DNA of 64,000 nt, taken from NCBI RefSeq assembly GCF_946222605.1, contig NZ_CAMIIE010000008.1:18277-82276 (forward strand). Direction: 5' to 3'. The first letter of the stretch is position 1. Each line of letters opens with the position of its first letter. The stretch comes from an uncultured Acidocella sp. (GTDB lineage: Bacteria; Pseudomonadota; Alphaproteobacteria; Acetobacterales; Acetobacteraceae). This document shows, piece after piece, positions 42,112-51,557 of this stretch. Both the position numbers and the translations under genes were made by a program. The notes beneath the pieces were generated by a model that saw only the letters and a program-made list of their open reading frames with translations, made no database searches and had not been told where the DNA came from.

Positions 42112-42996
42112 GCTCTCGGCCGCCAGCAGGTCCGTGACCACACCTGGCAGGGTGGCGCGCCAGTCCGGCAGCCGGACCCCGAACACAGCCTCCAGCTTGG
42201 TATTATCCAGCCGGGAATCGGGCGGGCGGCGGGTTGGCGTCGGCCAGTCGGCGGTGGCGATGGGCTGCACTTCCGGCGGCTGATAGCCCTGCTTGGCGGC
42301 TTCCGCGAAAATCGCGCTGGCAAAGCCGTGCCATGTGGTCTCGCCATTGCCGGTGGCGTGATAGATGCCGCGATAGGCCGGCTGCCAGCCCGTGGCTTCG
42401 ATCCTGTCGGCGATCGCCAGGATCGCGTCGGCCAGATCGCCGGCGGCGGTCGGTGTGCCGCGCTGATCGGCGACGACGCGCAGCACCGGCATCTTGCGCC
42501 CGGCATTGATCATGGTGCGGGCGAAATTCTTGCCGTGGGCGGAATAGACCCAGGCGGTGCGCAGAATGACCGCCTTGGCCGGGGTGGCGAGGATCGCCGC
42601 CTCGCCATCGCGCTTGGTGGCGCCATACACGCCGGTCGGACCGGTCGGGTCGGCCTCGACATAAGGCGCGCCCTTATCGCCATCGAAAACGTAATCGGTG
42701 GAGACATGGATGAAGGGGATGTCCGCCTTGACGCAAAGCTCGGCCAACGCCAGCGGGCCGGTATGGTTGCCGGCTTTGGCCGCCTCCTGGTCGGTCTCGG
42801 CCTTGTCCACCGCGGTATAGGCGGCGGCGTTGATGACCAGGCTGGGTTTGGCCGCGTCGAACGCCGCCGCGATGGTCGCCGGCTGCTCGAAATCGAATTC
42901 AGGCCGCTTCACCGCGGTGAAAGCCACCCCACGCGCGGCGAGGCGCTTGGCCAGCGCATCGCCCAACTGCCCGGAGGCGCCGGTGATCAGGATCAT
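42109..42996 (-). CDS. rmlD: dTDP-4-dehydrorhamnose reductase
   Basis: The 295-residue NAD(P)H-dependent reductase makes dTDP-L-rhamnose, the last step of the pathway. The cofactor loop is TGASGQLGDAL (5-15), and the catalytic Tyr-x3-Lys is in VYGATKRDGEAAIL near residue 128. NAAAYTAVDKAETD near 55-68 is typical of RmlD. Its start overlaps the rmlC stop (ATGA, 42993-42996). It is the last gene of the operon, and its TAG stop lies in repeat copy B. Confidence 0.95.
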   Translation of the reverse strand: MILITGASGQLGDALAKRLAARGVAFTAVKRPEFDFEQPATIAAAFDAAKPSLVINAAAYTAVDKAETDQEAAKAGNHTGPLALAELCVKADIPFIHVSTDYVFDGDKGAPYVEADPTGPTGVYGATKRDGEAAILATPAKAVILRTAWVYSAHGKNFARTMINAGRKMPVLRVVADQRGTPTAAGDLADAILAIADRIEATGWQPAYRGIYHATGNGETTWHGFASAIFAEAAKQGYQPPEVQPIATADWPTPTRRPPDSRLDNTKLEAVFGVRLPDWRATLPGVVTDLLAAES

Positions 42997-43553
42997 GCGT
43001 AGGTGAACCAGTGATCATTCGGGTTGAAGGCGGGCGCCACCTTGTCCTTGTCGGACAGCACCACGCCATCGGCGGGCACCGGCCAGTCGATCGCCAAAGT
43101 CGGGTCGTTCCAGATCACCGCGCGCTCGGAGGCTTTGTCGTAATCGCCGGTGACCTTGTAGATCACCTCGGTATTCTCAACCAAAGTGACGAACCCATGC
43201 AGGAAGCCGCCGGGCACCCAGATCTGGGTCCAGTTTTCCTCCGAAATTTCCGCCCCCACCCATTTGCCATAGGTCGGCGAGCCCTGGCGGATATCCACCG
43301 CCACATCCCAGATGGCGCCGCGTATCACCCGCACCAGCTTACCCTGCACGAAAGGCTGGGCCTGGCAATGCAGGCCGCGCAGCGTGCCCTTCTGGGCGGA
43401 GAAGCTCTGATTATCCTGGACGAAGTTTTCGTCGAAGCCCTGGGCCTTGAGCTTGGCGGAACTCCAGGTCTCGGAGAAGAACCCCCGATTATCGCCGAAT
43501 TTCGGCGGGGTGATCAGCTTGACCTCGGGAATGGCGAGCGATTCGATCTTCAT
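42993..43553 (-). CDS. rmlC: dTDP-4-dehydrorhamnose 3,5-epimerase
   Basis: The 186-residue cupin epimerises C3 and C5 of dTDP-4-keto-6-deoxyglucose. Family marks are FFSETWSSAKL near residue 25-35, VQDNQSFSAQKGTLRGLHCQ with the catalytic histidine, and WVPGGFLHGFVTL near 115. Length is normal. The start overlaps the rmlA stop by one base (TGATG) and its stop overlaps the rmlD start. Confidence 0.95.
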   Translation of the reverse strand: MKIESLAIPEVKLITPPKFGDNRGFFSETWSSAKLKAQGFDENFVQDNQSFSAQKGTLRGLHCQAQPFVQGKLVRVIRGAIWDVAVDIRQGSPTYGKWVGAEISEENWTQIWVPGGFLHGFVTLVENTEVIYKVTGDYDKASERAVIWNDPTLAIDWPVPADGVVLSDKDKVAPAFNPNDHWFTYA

Positions 43554-44434
43554 CAGTGATGCACCCCGTCGGCGATGTTCAGGAGAATGCGGCCAAGCTC
43601 GGTCTTGTGGATTTTCTTGGCCTGTTCGCGCAGCTGCTCGGCATTGATGAAGCCCATGCGGAACGCGACCTCTTCCGGGCTGCCGACCAGATTGCCCTGG
43701 CGGTCCTGGATGGTCTGCACGAAGGTGGCGGCCTGCAGCAGGCTGTCGGGCGTGCCGGCATCCAGCCAGGCGGTGCCGCGGCCGAGCCGGTCCACCTTCA
43801 GCGTGCCTTCCTGCAGATACATGTTGTTGAGATCGGTGATTTCTAGCTCGCCGCGGGGCGAGGGTTTCACCTTCTTGGCCAGCTCGGTGACGCGCTTGTC
43901 GTAGAAATAGAGGCCGGTGACGGCCCAGTTGGATTCAGGTTCGGTCGGTTTTTCGACGATATTGATCGCCTTGCCGTCGGAATCGAAGCTGACGACGCCA
44001 TAGCGCTCCGGATCGCGGACCTGATAGGCGAACACCGTCGCCCCTTCCGGCCGCGCCCCGGCGGCGCGCAGCAAGGTGGAGAGATGGTCGCCATGGATCA
44101 GGTTATCGCCCAGCGCCAGGGCGCAGGCCTCGCCATCGATCCATTTTTCGCCGATCAGGAAGGCCTGGGCCAGCCCGTCCGGGCTGGGCTGCTCGGCATA
44201 GGCGATGCGGATGCCAAGATGCGCGCCGTCATGGAACAAACGCTGGAATTGCGGCAGGTCCTGCGGGGTGGAGATGATCAGCACCTCCTGGATCCCCGCC
44301 AGCATCAGCGTGCAGAGCGGGTAATAGATCATCGGCTTGTCGAACACCGGCAGCAGCTGCTTGGAGCTGGCCTGGGTGATCGGGTGCAGCCGCGTGCCGG
44401 AACCGCCGGCGAGGATGATGCCCTTTTTGATCAT
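43553..44434 (-). CDS. rmlA: Glucose-1-phosphate thymidylyltransferase
   Basis: The 293-residue enzyme activates glucose 1-phosphate with dTTP, the first step of dTDP-rhamnose synthesis. The nucleotide loop [20 protein letters not shown] is at about 10-29; LGDNLIHGD near 109-117 binds metal. [19 protein letters not shown] completes the pattern. It lies between rmlB (34-bp gap) and rmlC (1-bp overlap). dTDP-rhamnose commonly inhibits this enzyme, so it is the expected control point. Confidence 0.95.
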   Translation of the reverse strand: MIKKGIILAGGSGTRLHPITQASSKQLLPVFDKPMIYYPLCTLMLAGIQEVLIISTPQDLPQFQRLFHDGAHLGIRIAYAEQPSPDGLAQAFLIGEKWIDGEACALALGDNLIHGDHLSTLLRAAGARPEGATVFAYQVRDPERYGVVSFDSDGKAINIVEKPTEPESNWAVTGLYFYDKRVTELAKKVKPSPRGELEITDLNNMYLQEGTLKVDRLGRGTAWLDAGTPDSLLQAATFVQTIQDRQGNLVGSPEEVAFRMGFINAEQLREQAKKIHKTELGRILLNIADGVHH

Positions 44435-44468
44435 GGGATATGCCTACTAAGAGAGGAAAAGGGCAGGA

Positions 44469-45524
44469 TCAGGCGGCGGCGCCGAGGCGCTTGCCGGAAT
44501 ATTTCTTCGCACGGATGCCTTCCCACCAGGGGCGGTTATCCAGATACCAGCCGATGGTGGCCTCCAGCCCGCGCTCGAAATCATGCGCGGCGGTCCAGTT
44601 CAGGGCCTGCTCGGCGCTGCTCGGGTCGATCTCGTAGCGATTATCGTGGCCGGGGCGGTCGGTGACATAGGTGATCAGCCGCTCGCGCGCCCCGTTCGGG
44701 CTCGGCAGCTTCTTGTCCAGCACCGCGCAGATCGCTTTCACCACGTCGATATTCTTGCGCGGCTGGCGCGCCCCGATGCAGTAGGTCGCGCCCGGAATGC
44801 CGGTGGTCACCACTTTCAGCAGCGCCTCGGCATGGTCGTCCACGAACAGCCAGTCGCGGGTGTTCAGCCCCGCGCCATAGACGGGCAGCGGCTTTTCCTC
44901 GATGGCGTTCAGCGTCACCAGCGGGATCAGCTTCTCCGGGAACTGCCATTTGCCGTAATTATTGGTGGTGTTGGAGACGATCACCGGCAGGCCATAAGTA
45001 TGCATCCAGGCGCGGGCGAGATGGTCCGAGGCCGCCTTGGAGGAGGAGTAGGGGCTGCGCGGGTCGTAAGGGGTGTGCTCGTTGAAGGGCGGGTCGTTAT
45101 CTTCCAGCGCGCCGAACACCTCGTCCGTGGAGATGTGATGGAAGCGGAAACGCTCCTTCTTCTCGCCCGAAAGTGTTGCGAAATATTCACGCGCCGCTTC
45201 CAGCATCACGAAGGTGCCGGTGACGTTGGTTTCGACGAAGGCGGCCGGGCCGTCGATCGAGCGGTCCACATGGCTCTCGGCGGCCAGATGCATCACCGCA
45301 TCCGGCTGGTGCTGCGCGAAGGCGGCGCGGATGCCGGCGGCGTCGCAGATATCCTGCTTCAGCAGCAGGTGATTCGGATTGCGTCCCGCATCCTCCAGCG
45401 CATCCTCGGAGGCGGCATAGGTCATCTTGTCGATATTGACGATCTCGTGCCCTTCCTGGCGGATCGCCCGGCGCACGACGGCGGAGCCGATGAAGCCACA
45501 ACCGCCGGTCAACAAGATTTTCAT
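44469..45524 (-). CDS. rmlB: dTDP-glucose 4,6-dehydratase
   Basis: The 351-residue short-chain dehydrogenase-type enzyme removes water from dTDP-glucose using tightly bound NAD. Visible motifs are TGGCGFIGSAVVR near the start, HISTDEVFG with the catalytic Asp-Glu, and PYSSSKAASDH with the Tyr-x3-Lys pair. ATG 45524 is chosen because GGAG lies 5 bp before it; a GTG two codons upstream is in frame. It follows the giant glycosyltransferase gene by 41 bp. Confidence 0.95.
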   Translation of the reverse strand: MKILLTGGCGFIGSAVVRRAIRQEGHEIVNIDKMTYAASEDALEDAGRNPNHLLLKQDICDAAGIRAAFAQHQPDAVMHLAAESHVDRSIDGPAAFVETNVTGTFVMLEAAREYFATLSGEKKERFRFHHISTDEVFGALEDNDPPFNEHTPYDPRSPYSSSKAASDHLARAWMHTYGLPVIVSNTTNNYGKWQFPEKLIPLVTLNAIEEKPLPVYGAGLNTRDWLFVDDHAEALLKVVTTGIPGATYCIGARQPRKNIDVVKAICAVLDKKLPSPNGARERLITYVTDRPGHDNRYEIDPSSAEQALNWTAAHDFERGLEATIGWYLDNRPWWEGIRAKKYSGKRLGAAA

Positions 45525-45565
45525 ACGCACTCCGATCGTTTCGTGAGGAACCGCGAGCAGTACAA

Positions 45566-48500
45566 TCAGACCTTCCGGCGTCTGGCAACAGGCGCCGCCG
45601 GTTTCTTTTTCGCACGTGCGAACTGCCCGGCGAGCTGGGTGCGATAGGCCGCCTGCGCCGCCAGCGCCTCCGGCGGCAGGTGCAGCCGGGCTGCCGCCAG
45701 CGCGTGCAGCCGCTCGATTTCACCTAGATGCGCGGCATGATCCAGCCTCGCGGTGACGCCGCCTTGATGCCGGCGGTGGGTATTCAAGGGCGTGGCGATG
45801 AAAGCGACGCGCCCGGCCTGGCCGGCCAGCAGCTCCAGATAGAGCCGCCAATCCCCGGCCAGGGTCCAGCCTTCCAGATCCGGCACCGCGTCCAGCGCCC
45901 GCAACAGCGCCTCACGCCGCCACAAAACCGCGCTGACATTGGGAATGAGGTTACGCAAGCTTAAGAATTTCGTCGCAAATGCGCCGGCTTCCCAGCTGCC
46001 GCTATGCGCCAGCCCGCGCTCGCCGGACTGGAAATAATAGCCCTGATAGCTGGACATGGTCTCCTGGCCGTTCTCATCCACGGCGCGGCTGTCGGTGAAG
46101 GCCAGCAGCGTGTCCTCATCGCGCCCCAGCGCCTCGGCCAGCTGCGCCAGGAAGCCAGGATGCGCGGCATCATCCGCCTCGCAGAGCCAGACATAATCGC
46201 CCTGCGCCACCTGCGCCGCCTTGCGCCATTGCGCGAAGACCGAGCCGGAATTGCGCTCATTCACCAGCAGCCGGATGTCACGCCCGGCTTCGTCGGCGCT
46301 TGCCTGCGCCACCGCCAGGCTGTCATCGCGGGAGGCATCGTCCAGCAGCAGGATCTCCTGCACCGGGTAGGTCTGCTCGAAGATGCTGGCGAGACGCTCA
46401 GGCAAATACCGGGCGTAATTATAGTTCAGCACCACGGCGCTGATGCGCTTGAGCCCCGGGGCAGCCAGGCTGAGCAGCCTGTCCACATAGGACGGAAAAT
46501 CGAACCGGCGCGCCGCCATCCGCGCCAGGCGCGGGCGCAGCGCGGTCAGCGCCTTATGGTCGAGCAGGCGCTCCAGCCCGGCCTGGTAATCCTCCAGATC
46601 CCCGGCCGTGGCGACATAGCCGGCCGCCTCCGCGCGCAACAGCTCCGGAATGCCGCCGCTTTCATCGAAGGCGACACAGGGCATGCCGCAGGCCAGCGCC
46701 TCCATCACCACCGTCGGCAGCGGATCCTCGCGCGAGGTCAGGGCCAGCACGTCGGCGGCGGCGAAATAGCCGGCCACCTTGTCGGTGAAGGGGATATGGG
46801 TGAAGCGCCCTTGCGCCTGAAGGGCCGCCATCTCCGGTTCGAGATAGGTTTTCAGCTTGAACTCGATATCGCCGACCCAGATGAAGCGCACATCCGCGCG
46901 CTTGCCCGCCAGCTTGCGGGCCAGCTGCAGAAACAGATCGAAGCCCTTGCGGATATGCGCGAAACCAGCACCCAGGATCAGGAAGTCCCGCGCGCCCAGC
47001 CCGAGCGCGGCGCGCATCTCGGCGCGGGCCTGCGGGTCGGGGCGCAGGCTCTGGTAATTGCCTTGCGCCAGCACCGCCTCGTTGCCGCCGTCCAGCCCCA
47101 CCGCGGCGCGGAATTTATCCGCGACGAAGGTGGAGGAGAACACCAGATGCGCCGCCGCCGCCCCGCCGAGGCGCGCCTGGATTTCCAGATTATATTCCTT
47201 CAGCAGCTGCGGCAGCTCATGGATCAGCAGCACGCTCTCGATATTGCGCGCCGCGGCCCAGGGCACCACCCGCGCCGCGGCGGCGGAATTGACGATGGCA
47301 TGGCGCAGCCCCATGCGCCGATACTGGTCCAGATGATGGCCGATGATCGTCTTGTCGTAGGCGACCGTCACCTCCGCCACCTCGTAATAGCGTGCCAGCA
47401 GCGGGCCGACGCCCAGCAGCAGCAAATGCACCTTCAGCCCCCATTGGCGCTTCAGCTGGGAGGCGATGTGGAGCAGCAGCAGCTGCGCGCCATGCGCCTG
47501 CGCATCATGCCCGACCAGCAGGATACCGGCGGCAAGGTCCCCCGCCTCGCGTTCGACGATGGCGCGCGCTGTGGCGTTCAGGAAGGCCGCGCCGGCATGG
47601 ATGTCCGGCTCCAGAAACGCGCCCTCCGCCCATTCATTCCAGGCATTCACGCAGATCAGCGTCTCGCCGTAGAAAGAATGATCGGCGGCGTAGGAGATCA
47701 GCTTTTCCAGCCAGTCCTGGTAGAGAGCCGGGGTGGCGTTATGTAGCGCCAGCCCCTTGCCCTCGCGGCGCGGGTCATTGTCCCAGCCGGGCACGATGGT
47801 CTTGATCAGCGGATAGTCCGGCACCGGCAGCGCCAGCGAGGTGCGGGCCAGATCCGCGTAATCATGCACGGTGGCGATGAAATCCGGGTCCAGCAGATCG
47901 AGTGTCTCATTGATCCGGGCGGTGGCCTGGCTGAGCTTGTGCGGCGGAAACTCCACCGCCCCGTCCAGCCCGTAAGGTGTGGGGTCGTAATCATCGCCCA
48001 GGCTCTGCGCCATGATCAGCAGCGGGCGCTCGCCGTGATTGGCCTCGAAAATCCGCCGCCAACGGCGGATGCGCGCCACCGCGTCCGGGATCAGATTGGC
48101 GCGGTAGATCATCAGAAGCGGCCGGCCCTCGATGCGGATATGGCGCGGATCGGCGAATAGCCGCGCGAAGCTCGCCACCAGCGCCTCGTCATCCTCCTCC
48201 AGATATTCCTGCGCGATCAGCACCTCGCGCTCCATCCCGTCCCAGCGGCGGGTCCAGTTCTCGTTCGCCCACATCGCGCAGAAGGAAAAATCCAGCGACG
48301 GGTCGGCGAGGAACTGCTCCAGCGGCTTTTCCAGCAGCCGGTGGCGGTTGAACCAGTAATAATAGAACACGAAGCCAGACAGCCCGGCGGCCTTGGCCAT
48401 CTCCACCTGGCGCTTCAGCGTCGCCGGATCATCCAGCGAATAATGGCCGAGATCGCGCGGCACGCGCGGCTGCACATGGCCGACGAAGCGCGGCATGGCG

Positions 48501-49309
48501 CGGCCGAGATTGGTCCAGTCGGTAAAGCCCTTGCCCCACCAGCTGTCATTCTCCGCGACGCGGTGGAACTGCGGCAGATAGAAGGCCAGCAGCCTGGCTT
48601 TGCGCGCCGCATGGGCGGGAGCCGGGCTGAATTCCTCGAAAAACGGGGCAGGGCGGGTGGCGCGGCGGATGGCGGCGGGGATCAGCCCTTCCTGCTCCGG
48701 GCGCCGGGGCAGGAAGATGCCGCTTTCCTGGTTGGCCAGATAATGCAGCAGCGGATTCTGCCCCTGCAGATATTTCCCGTAGCGGCCAAGATAGAATTTG
48801 ATGTCGAACTCCGGCGAGGGGTCGCGCTCCTCCGCCACGCCGAAAGCCAGAAAATGCTCGAACGGGTCCGCCCCGCCTTCCGCCACGTCGCGATTCTGGT
48901 CGAGATACCAGGCGCCGTCGAACACCGGCAGCGGGTTGACCTGGCCCAGCGTGCGCCGGCGCAGGAAATGGTTGAGGCAGGAGGTCTCCAGCGTCAGCTC
49001 ATAGGTGCGGCGATACCAGGCGGTGAAGAAATAGGGGCAGGGGTCGCGCCCCTCGGCCTCGCCGGCGGAGATGTAATGCAGCAGCGGGTTGCCGCCATTC
49101 GCGGCGACATCCGGGTAGCGCTCCAGATACCATTGCGGGTGGAAATACGGGTTGGGCCGCGCCCCGGCGCGCCAGCCCTGGGTGCAGAAATGCACCAACC
49201 CGTCTCCGCCCTGCGCCGCCGCCTCGGGATGCGCCGCCAGATACCAGGCGGAGAGGAACAGGCCGCTCTGGCGGATGATGTCGATTTCAACCTGCGAAGG
49301 TGCGTCCAC
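45566..49309 (-). CDS. Multi-module glycosyltransferase (WYL-type repeats, WbsX, GT4, GT2)
   Basis: The 1247-residue protein has several parts. Residues about 15-195 hold roughly five degenerate repeats of a WYL-x3-PDVA-x4-NPLLHYL-x2-G-x2-EGR-x2-P pattern. About 238-590 match WbsX-type glycosyltransferase/GH99-like domains (LLAFYLPQFHRVAENDSWWG, MWANENWTRRWDG, NAWNEWAEGAFLEPD). About 590-930 are a GT-B, GT4-type module (GAGFAHIRKGFDLFLQL, SREDPLPTVVMEALACGMPC). About 940-1247 are a GT2 module (AVVLNYNYARYLPERL, LLLDDASRDDS, EADDAAHPGFL). It heads the rml operon and probably assembles a rhamnose-containing surface polysaccharide. No membrane segments. Confidence 0.88.
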   Translation of the reverse strand: MDAPSQVEIDIIRQSGLFLSAWYLAAHPEAAAQGGDGLVHFCTQGWRAGARPNPYFHPQWYLERYPDVAANGGNPLLHYISAGEAEGRDPCPYFFTAWYRRTYELTLETSCLNHFLRRRTLGQVNPLPVFDGAWYLDQNRDVAEGGADPFEHFLAFGVAEERDPSPEFDIKFYLGRYGKYLQGQNPLLHYLANQESGIFLPRRPEQEGLIPAAIRRATRPAPFFEEFSPAPAHAARKARLLAFYLPQFHRVAENDSWWGKGFTDWTNLGRAMPRFVGHVQPRVPRDLGHYSLDDPATLKRQVEMAKAAGLSGFVFYYYWFNRHRLLEKPLEQFLADPSLDFSFCAMWANENWTRRWDGMEREVLIAQEYLEEDDEALVASFARLFADPRHIRIEGRPLLMIYRANLIPDAVARIRRWRRIFEANHGERPLLIMAQSLGDDYDPTPYGLDGAVEFPPHKLSQATARINETLDLLDPDFIATVHDYADLARTSLALPVPDYPLIKTIVPGWDNDPRREGKGLALHNATPALYQDWLEKLISYAADHSFYGETLICVNAWNEWAEGAFLEPDIHAGAAFLNATARAIVEREAGDLAAGILLVGHDAQAHGAQLLLLHIASQLKRQWGLKVHLLLLGVGPLLARYYEVAEVTVAYDKTIIGHHLDQYRRMGLRHAIVNSAAAARVVPWAAARNIESVLLIHELPQLLKEYNLEIQARLGGAAAAHLVFSSTFVADKFRAAVGLDGGNEAVLAQGNYQSLRPDPQARAEMRAALGLGARDFLILGAGFAHIRKGFDLFLQLARKLAGKRADVRFIWVGDIEFKLKTYLEPEMAALQAQGRFTHIPFTDKVAGYFAAADVLALTSREDPLPTVVMEALACGMPCVAFDESGGIPELLRAEAAGYVATAGDLEDYQAGLERLLDHKALTALRPRLARMAARRFDFPSYVDRLLSLAAPGLKRISAVVLNYNYARYLPERLASIFEQTYPVQEILLLDDASRDDSLAVAQASADEAGRDIRLLVNERNSGSVFAQWRKAAQVAQGDYVWLCEADDAAHPGFLAQLAEALGRDEDTLLAFTDSRAVDENGQETMSSYQGYYFQSGERGLAHSGSWEAGAFATKFLSLRNLIPNVSAVLWRREALLRALDAVPDLEGWTLAGDWRLYLELLAGQAGRVAFIATPLNTHRRHQGGVTARLDHAAHLGEIERLHALAAARLHLPPEALAAQAAYRTQLAGQFARAKKKPAAPVARRRKV

Positions 49310-49380
49310 GGTCTGCCCTCTGTCTGCGGCATATCATGCCCGGGGGGCAAAATCCTGTCGATGCCCGGGGCAGGCGGGGC

Positions 49381-51333
49381 TCAGCCATTATCTCCGGCCA
49401 GCCAGCGCAACACCTCTGCCGGCGGGGCGGGGGTGCGGAAGAGATAGCCCTGCACCAGATCGCAGCCGATCTGCTTGAGCAGCGCATGATCCTGCGGCGT
49501 TTCCACCCCTTCCGCCACCACCCGCAGCCCCAGCGTGCGGCCGAGCTGCAGGATGGAGGTGACCAGCACCTGGTTGTCGCGCGAGCTGGCGATATCCTTC
49601 ACGAAGGAGCGGTCGATCTTGATCTTGTTCACATAAGGCTGGCGCAGCGTCGCCAGGGTGGAATAGCCGACACCGAAATCATCGATGCTGATCTGCACCC
49701 CCGCCTCCGCCAGCCGCAGCAGCTTGGTCTGCACCGAGGCGAGGTCCAGCAGGGTTTCCTCGGTGATCTCGACCTCCAGCATGGCGGCCGGGCAGGCCAT
49801 CCGGGCCAGTTCCGCCAGCAGGATCTCGTCCACCGCCAGCCGGGCGATCTCGCGCGGGGAGATATTCATCGCCACCCGCACATGGGCGAGGCCACGGGCG
49901 CGCAGTGCCGCGATCATCTGGCAGACATCATCGAGCACGAAGCGCAGCAGCTGCTCGGCCAGCCCGGTCTTCGCGGCGACGGCGATCAGCTCGTCCGGTG
50001 CGATGAAGCCGTGCTGGGGATGCTGCCAGCGCAGCAGCCCCTCGAAGCCGACCAGCGTGTAGCCATCCGCCCGGAATACCGGCTGATACCAGACTTCGGC
50101 CCGCTTCTCGCTCAAGGCCCGGCGCAGATCGCGCTCAATGTCGCGTCGCATCGCCAGGCGCAGGCGCAGCCGCTCATCGAAGGCCTGCAGCTGATTGCGT
50201 CCCCTGGCCTTGGCGGCGCGCAGCGCCTCGTCGGCGCCGGAGAGCAGGGCGGTGACGCTTTCCTCCCGGCCGGCATGAAACCCCACGCAGGCGCCGAGCA
50301 GGCCCGCATCGAAGCTGAAAAAGGGCGGCGCCAGCGCTTCGATCAATTCCCGGCCGAGCTGCTCGGGGGGCAGGCTGGCCGAGCAGATGGGGTAGAACAG
50401 CGCGAACTCATCGCCGCCCATGCGGCCGAGGATGCAATCCGGCCCCAGCGGCAGTGCCAGCCGGCGTGCGGCTTCCACCAGCACCCGGTCGCCGGCATGG
50501 TGGCCGAAGGCTTCATTGATCGGCTTGAACCCGTCCAGATCGATGAACATCAGGCAGCACGGGCCGTCAGCTTCGCGCAGCCCGGCCTCCGCCTGGCGCA
50601 TGAAACCCGCCCGGTTGAGCAGGCCGGTCAGATCGTCATGGGTGGCGCGGTAGCTCATCTGCTCGGCCACCATCATCGAGGCGCTGTTTGTCTCCTCCAT
50701 CGAGTTGGCCAGCCGGACCGCCTGGTTTTTCAGGAAGCTGGTCTCCTGAAATTCCGCCTGCGCCCGGCGGGCAGAGCGGAGCAGCGCCGCCAGATATATC
50801 AGCACCGTCGCGGCCAGGCAGGCGGAGCCGAAATTATTCAGCCAGATCAGGCAGGCGAAGATCGAGAGCAGCGGCGGTACGACGAAGCAGATCGGCACCC
50901 GCGCATAGGGGCCGCCATGGGTGACGGCGCCGGCGGTGATGCCACAGGTGATGGTGAGGTAAAACACTGTTTGCGGATTGGTGCAGTAATCGCTGAGCAC
51001 CGGCAGGGTGGCCCAGACCAGGCCTGAGAGCAGCGCGGTGAGGCTCAGCCAGCGAAAGCTGCTCTGGCGCACCGGGAGGGAGGGCGCGGTGTCGGGCAAC
51101 CAGCTCTGCACGAAGCGGATGATGTTGATCGCCATCGCGGCGATGAACCAGACCAGACCGGCGCGGCCATGCGCATAATAGACCGCCATCAATAACGCGA
51201 CGGCGGAGACGCCGCTATTGATCGGCATGACCTCCATGATGTTGCGGCGGATGGACACCAGCTGGTCGCGCATGATCAATTGATCGAGCACCGAATCGTC
51301 GTAGGTCGCGGGGGTGTTAGGCGATCTATACAT
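49381..51333 (-). CDS. Membrane GGDEF-EAL protein without I-site
   Basis: The 650-residue protein has five or six N-terminal hydrophobic segments (about 40-190), a short linker, a GGDEF domain with intact MGGDEF (305-310) but no RxxD five residues before it, and an EAL-type domain whose signature is EGL (431-433) with DDFGVG instead of DDFGTG. The catalytic glutamate, the LEVEITEE, KIKIDRSFVKD and VVAEGVET motifs are kept. The phosphodiesterase may therefore be active, while the cyclase would lack product inhibition. It sits downstream of the typA promoter region and next to polysaccharide genes, which fits control of surface polymer production. No PAS domain is seen. Confidence 0.92.
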   Translation of the reverse strand: MYRSPNTPATYDDSVLDQLIMRDQLVSIRRNIMEVMPINSGVSAVALLMAVYYAHGRAGLVWFIAAMAINIIRFVQSWLPDTAPSLPVRQSSFRWLSLTALLSGLVWATLPVLSDYCTNPQTVFYLTITCGITAGAVTHGGPYARVPICFVVPPLLSIFACLIWLNNFGSACLAATVLIYLAALLRSARRAQAEFQETSFLKNQAVRLANSMEETNSASMMVAEQMSYRATHDDLTGLLNRAGFMRQAEAGLREADGPCCLMFIDLDGFKPINEAFGHHAGDRVLVEAARRLALPLGPDCILGRMGGDEFALFYPICSASLPPEQLGRELIEALAPPFFSFDAGLLGACVGFHAGREESVTALLSGADEALRAAKARGRNQLQAFDERLRLRLAMRRDIERDLRRALSEKRAEVWYQPVFRADGYTLVGFEGLLRWQHPQHGFIAPDELIAVAAKTGLAEQLLRFVLDDVCQMIAALRARGLAHVRVAMNISPREIARLAVDEILLAELARMACPAAMLEVEITEETLLDLASVQTKLLRLAEAGVQISIDDFGVGYSTLATLRQPYVNKIKIDRSFVKDIASSRDNQVLVTSILQLGRTLGLRVVAEGVETPQDHALLKQIGCDLVQGYLFRTPAPPAEVLRWLAGDNG

Positions 51334-51514
51334 CAGCCTGGGTTAAAATCTTTCAGTATAAGCGATTTGAGGATTTTTGTTAGTTAGAATGAAAATGAGC
51401 CGGCGTGTCAATGAAGAGCGCCACGGCCTACAACGCCTGTCATGTCGCTGGACTCGGCGTCAGATTTTCTTGGTTCGACGCCGACGATGCCCGCGTCAGC
51501 GGTGGCCGGAACCC

Positions 51515-51545
51515 AAAAAAAAGGCGCCCGGAGGCGCCTTTTTTT
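51515..51545 (-). terminator. typA intrinsic terminator
   Basis: GGCGCC-CGGA-GGCGCC flanked by A and T runs (AAAAAAAA and TTTTTTT), 12 bp after the typA stop. Symmetrical, so it can work on both strands. Confidence 0.9.
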
Positions 51546-51557
51546 GCGTTGTGAGTC

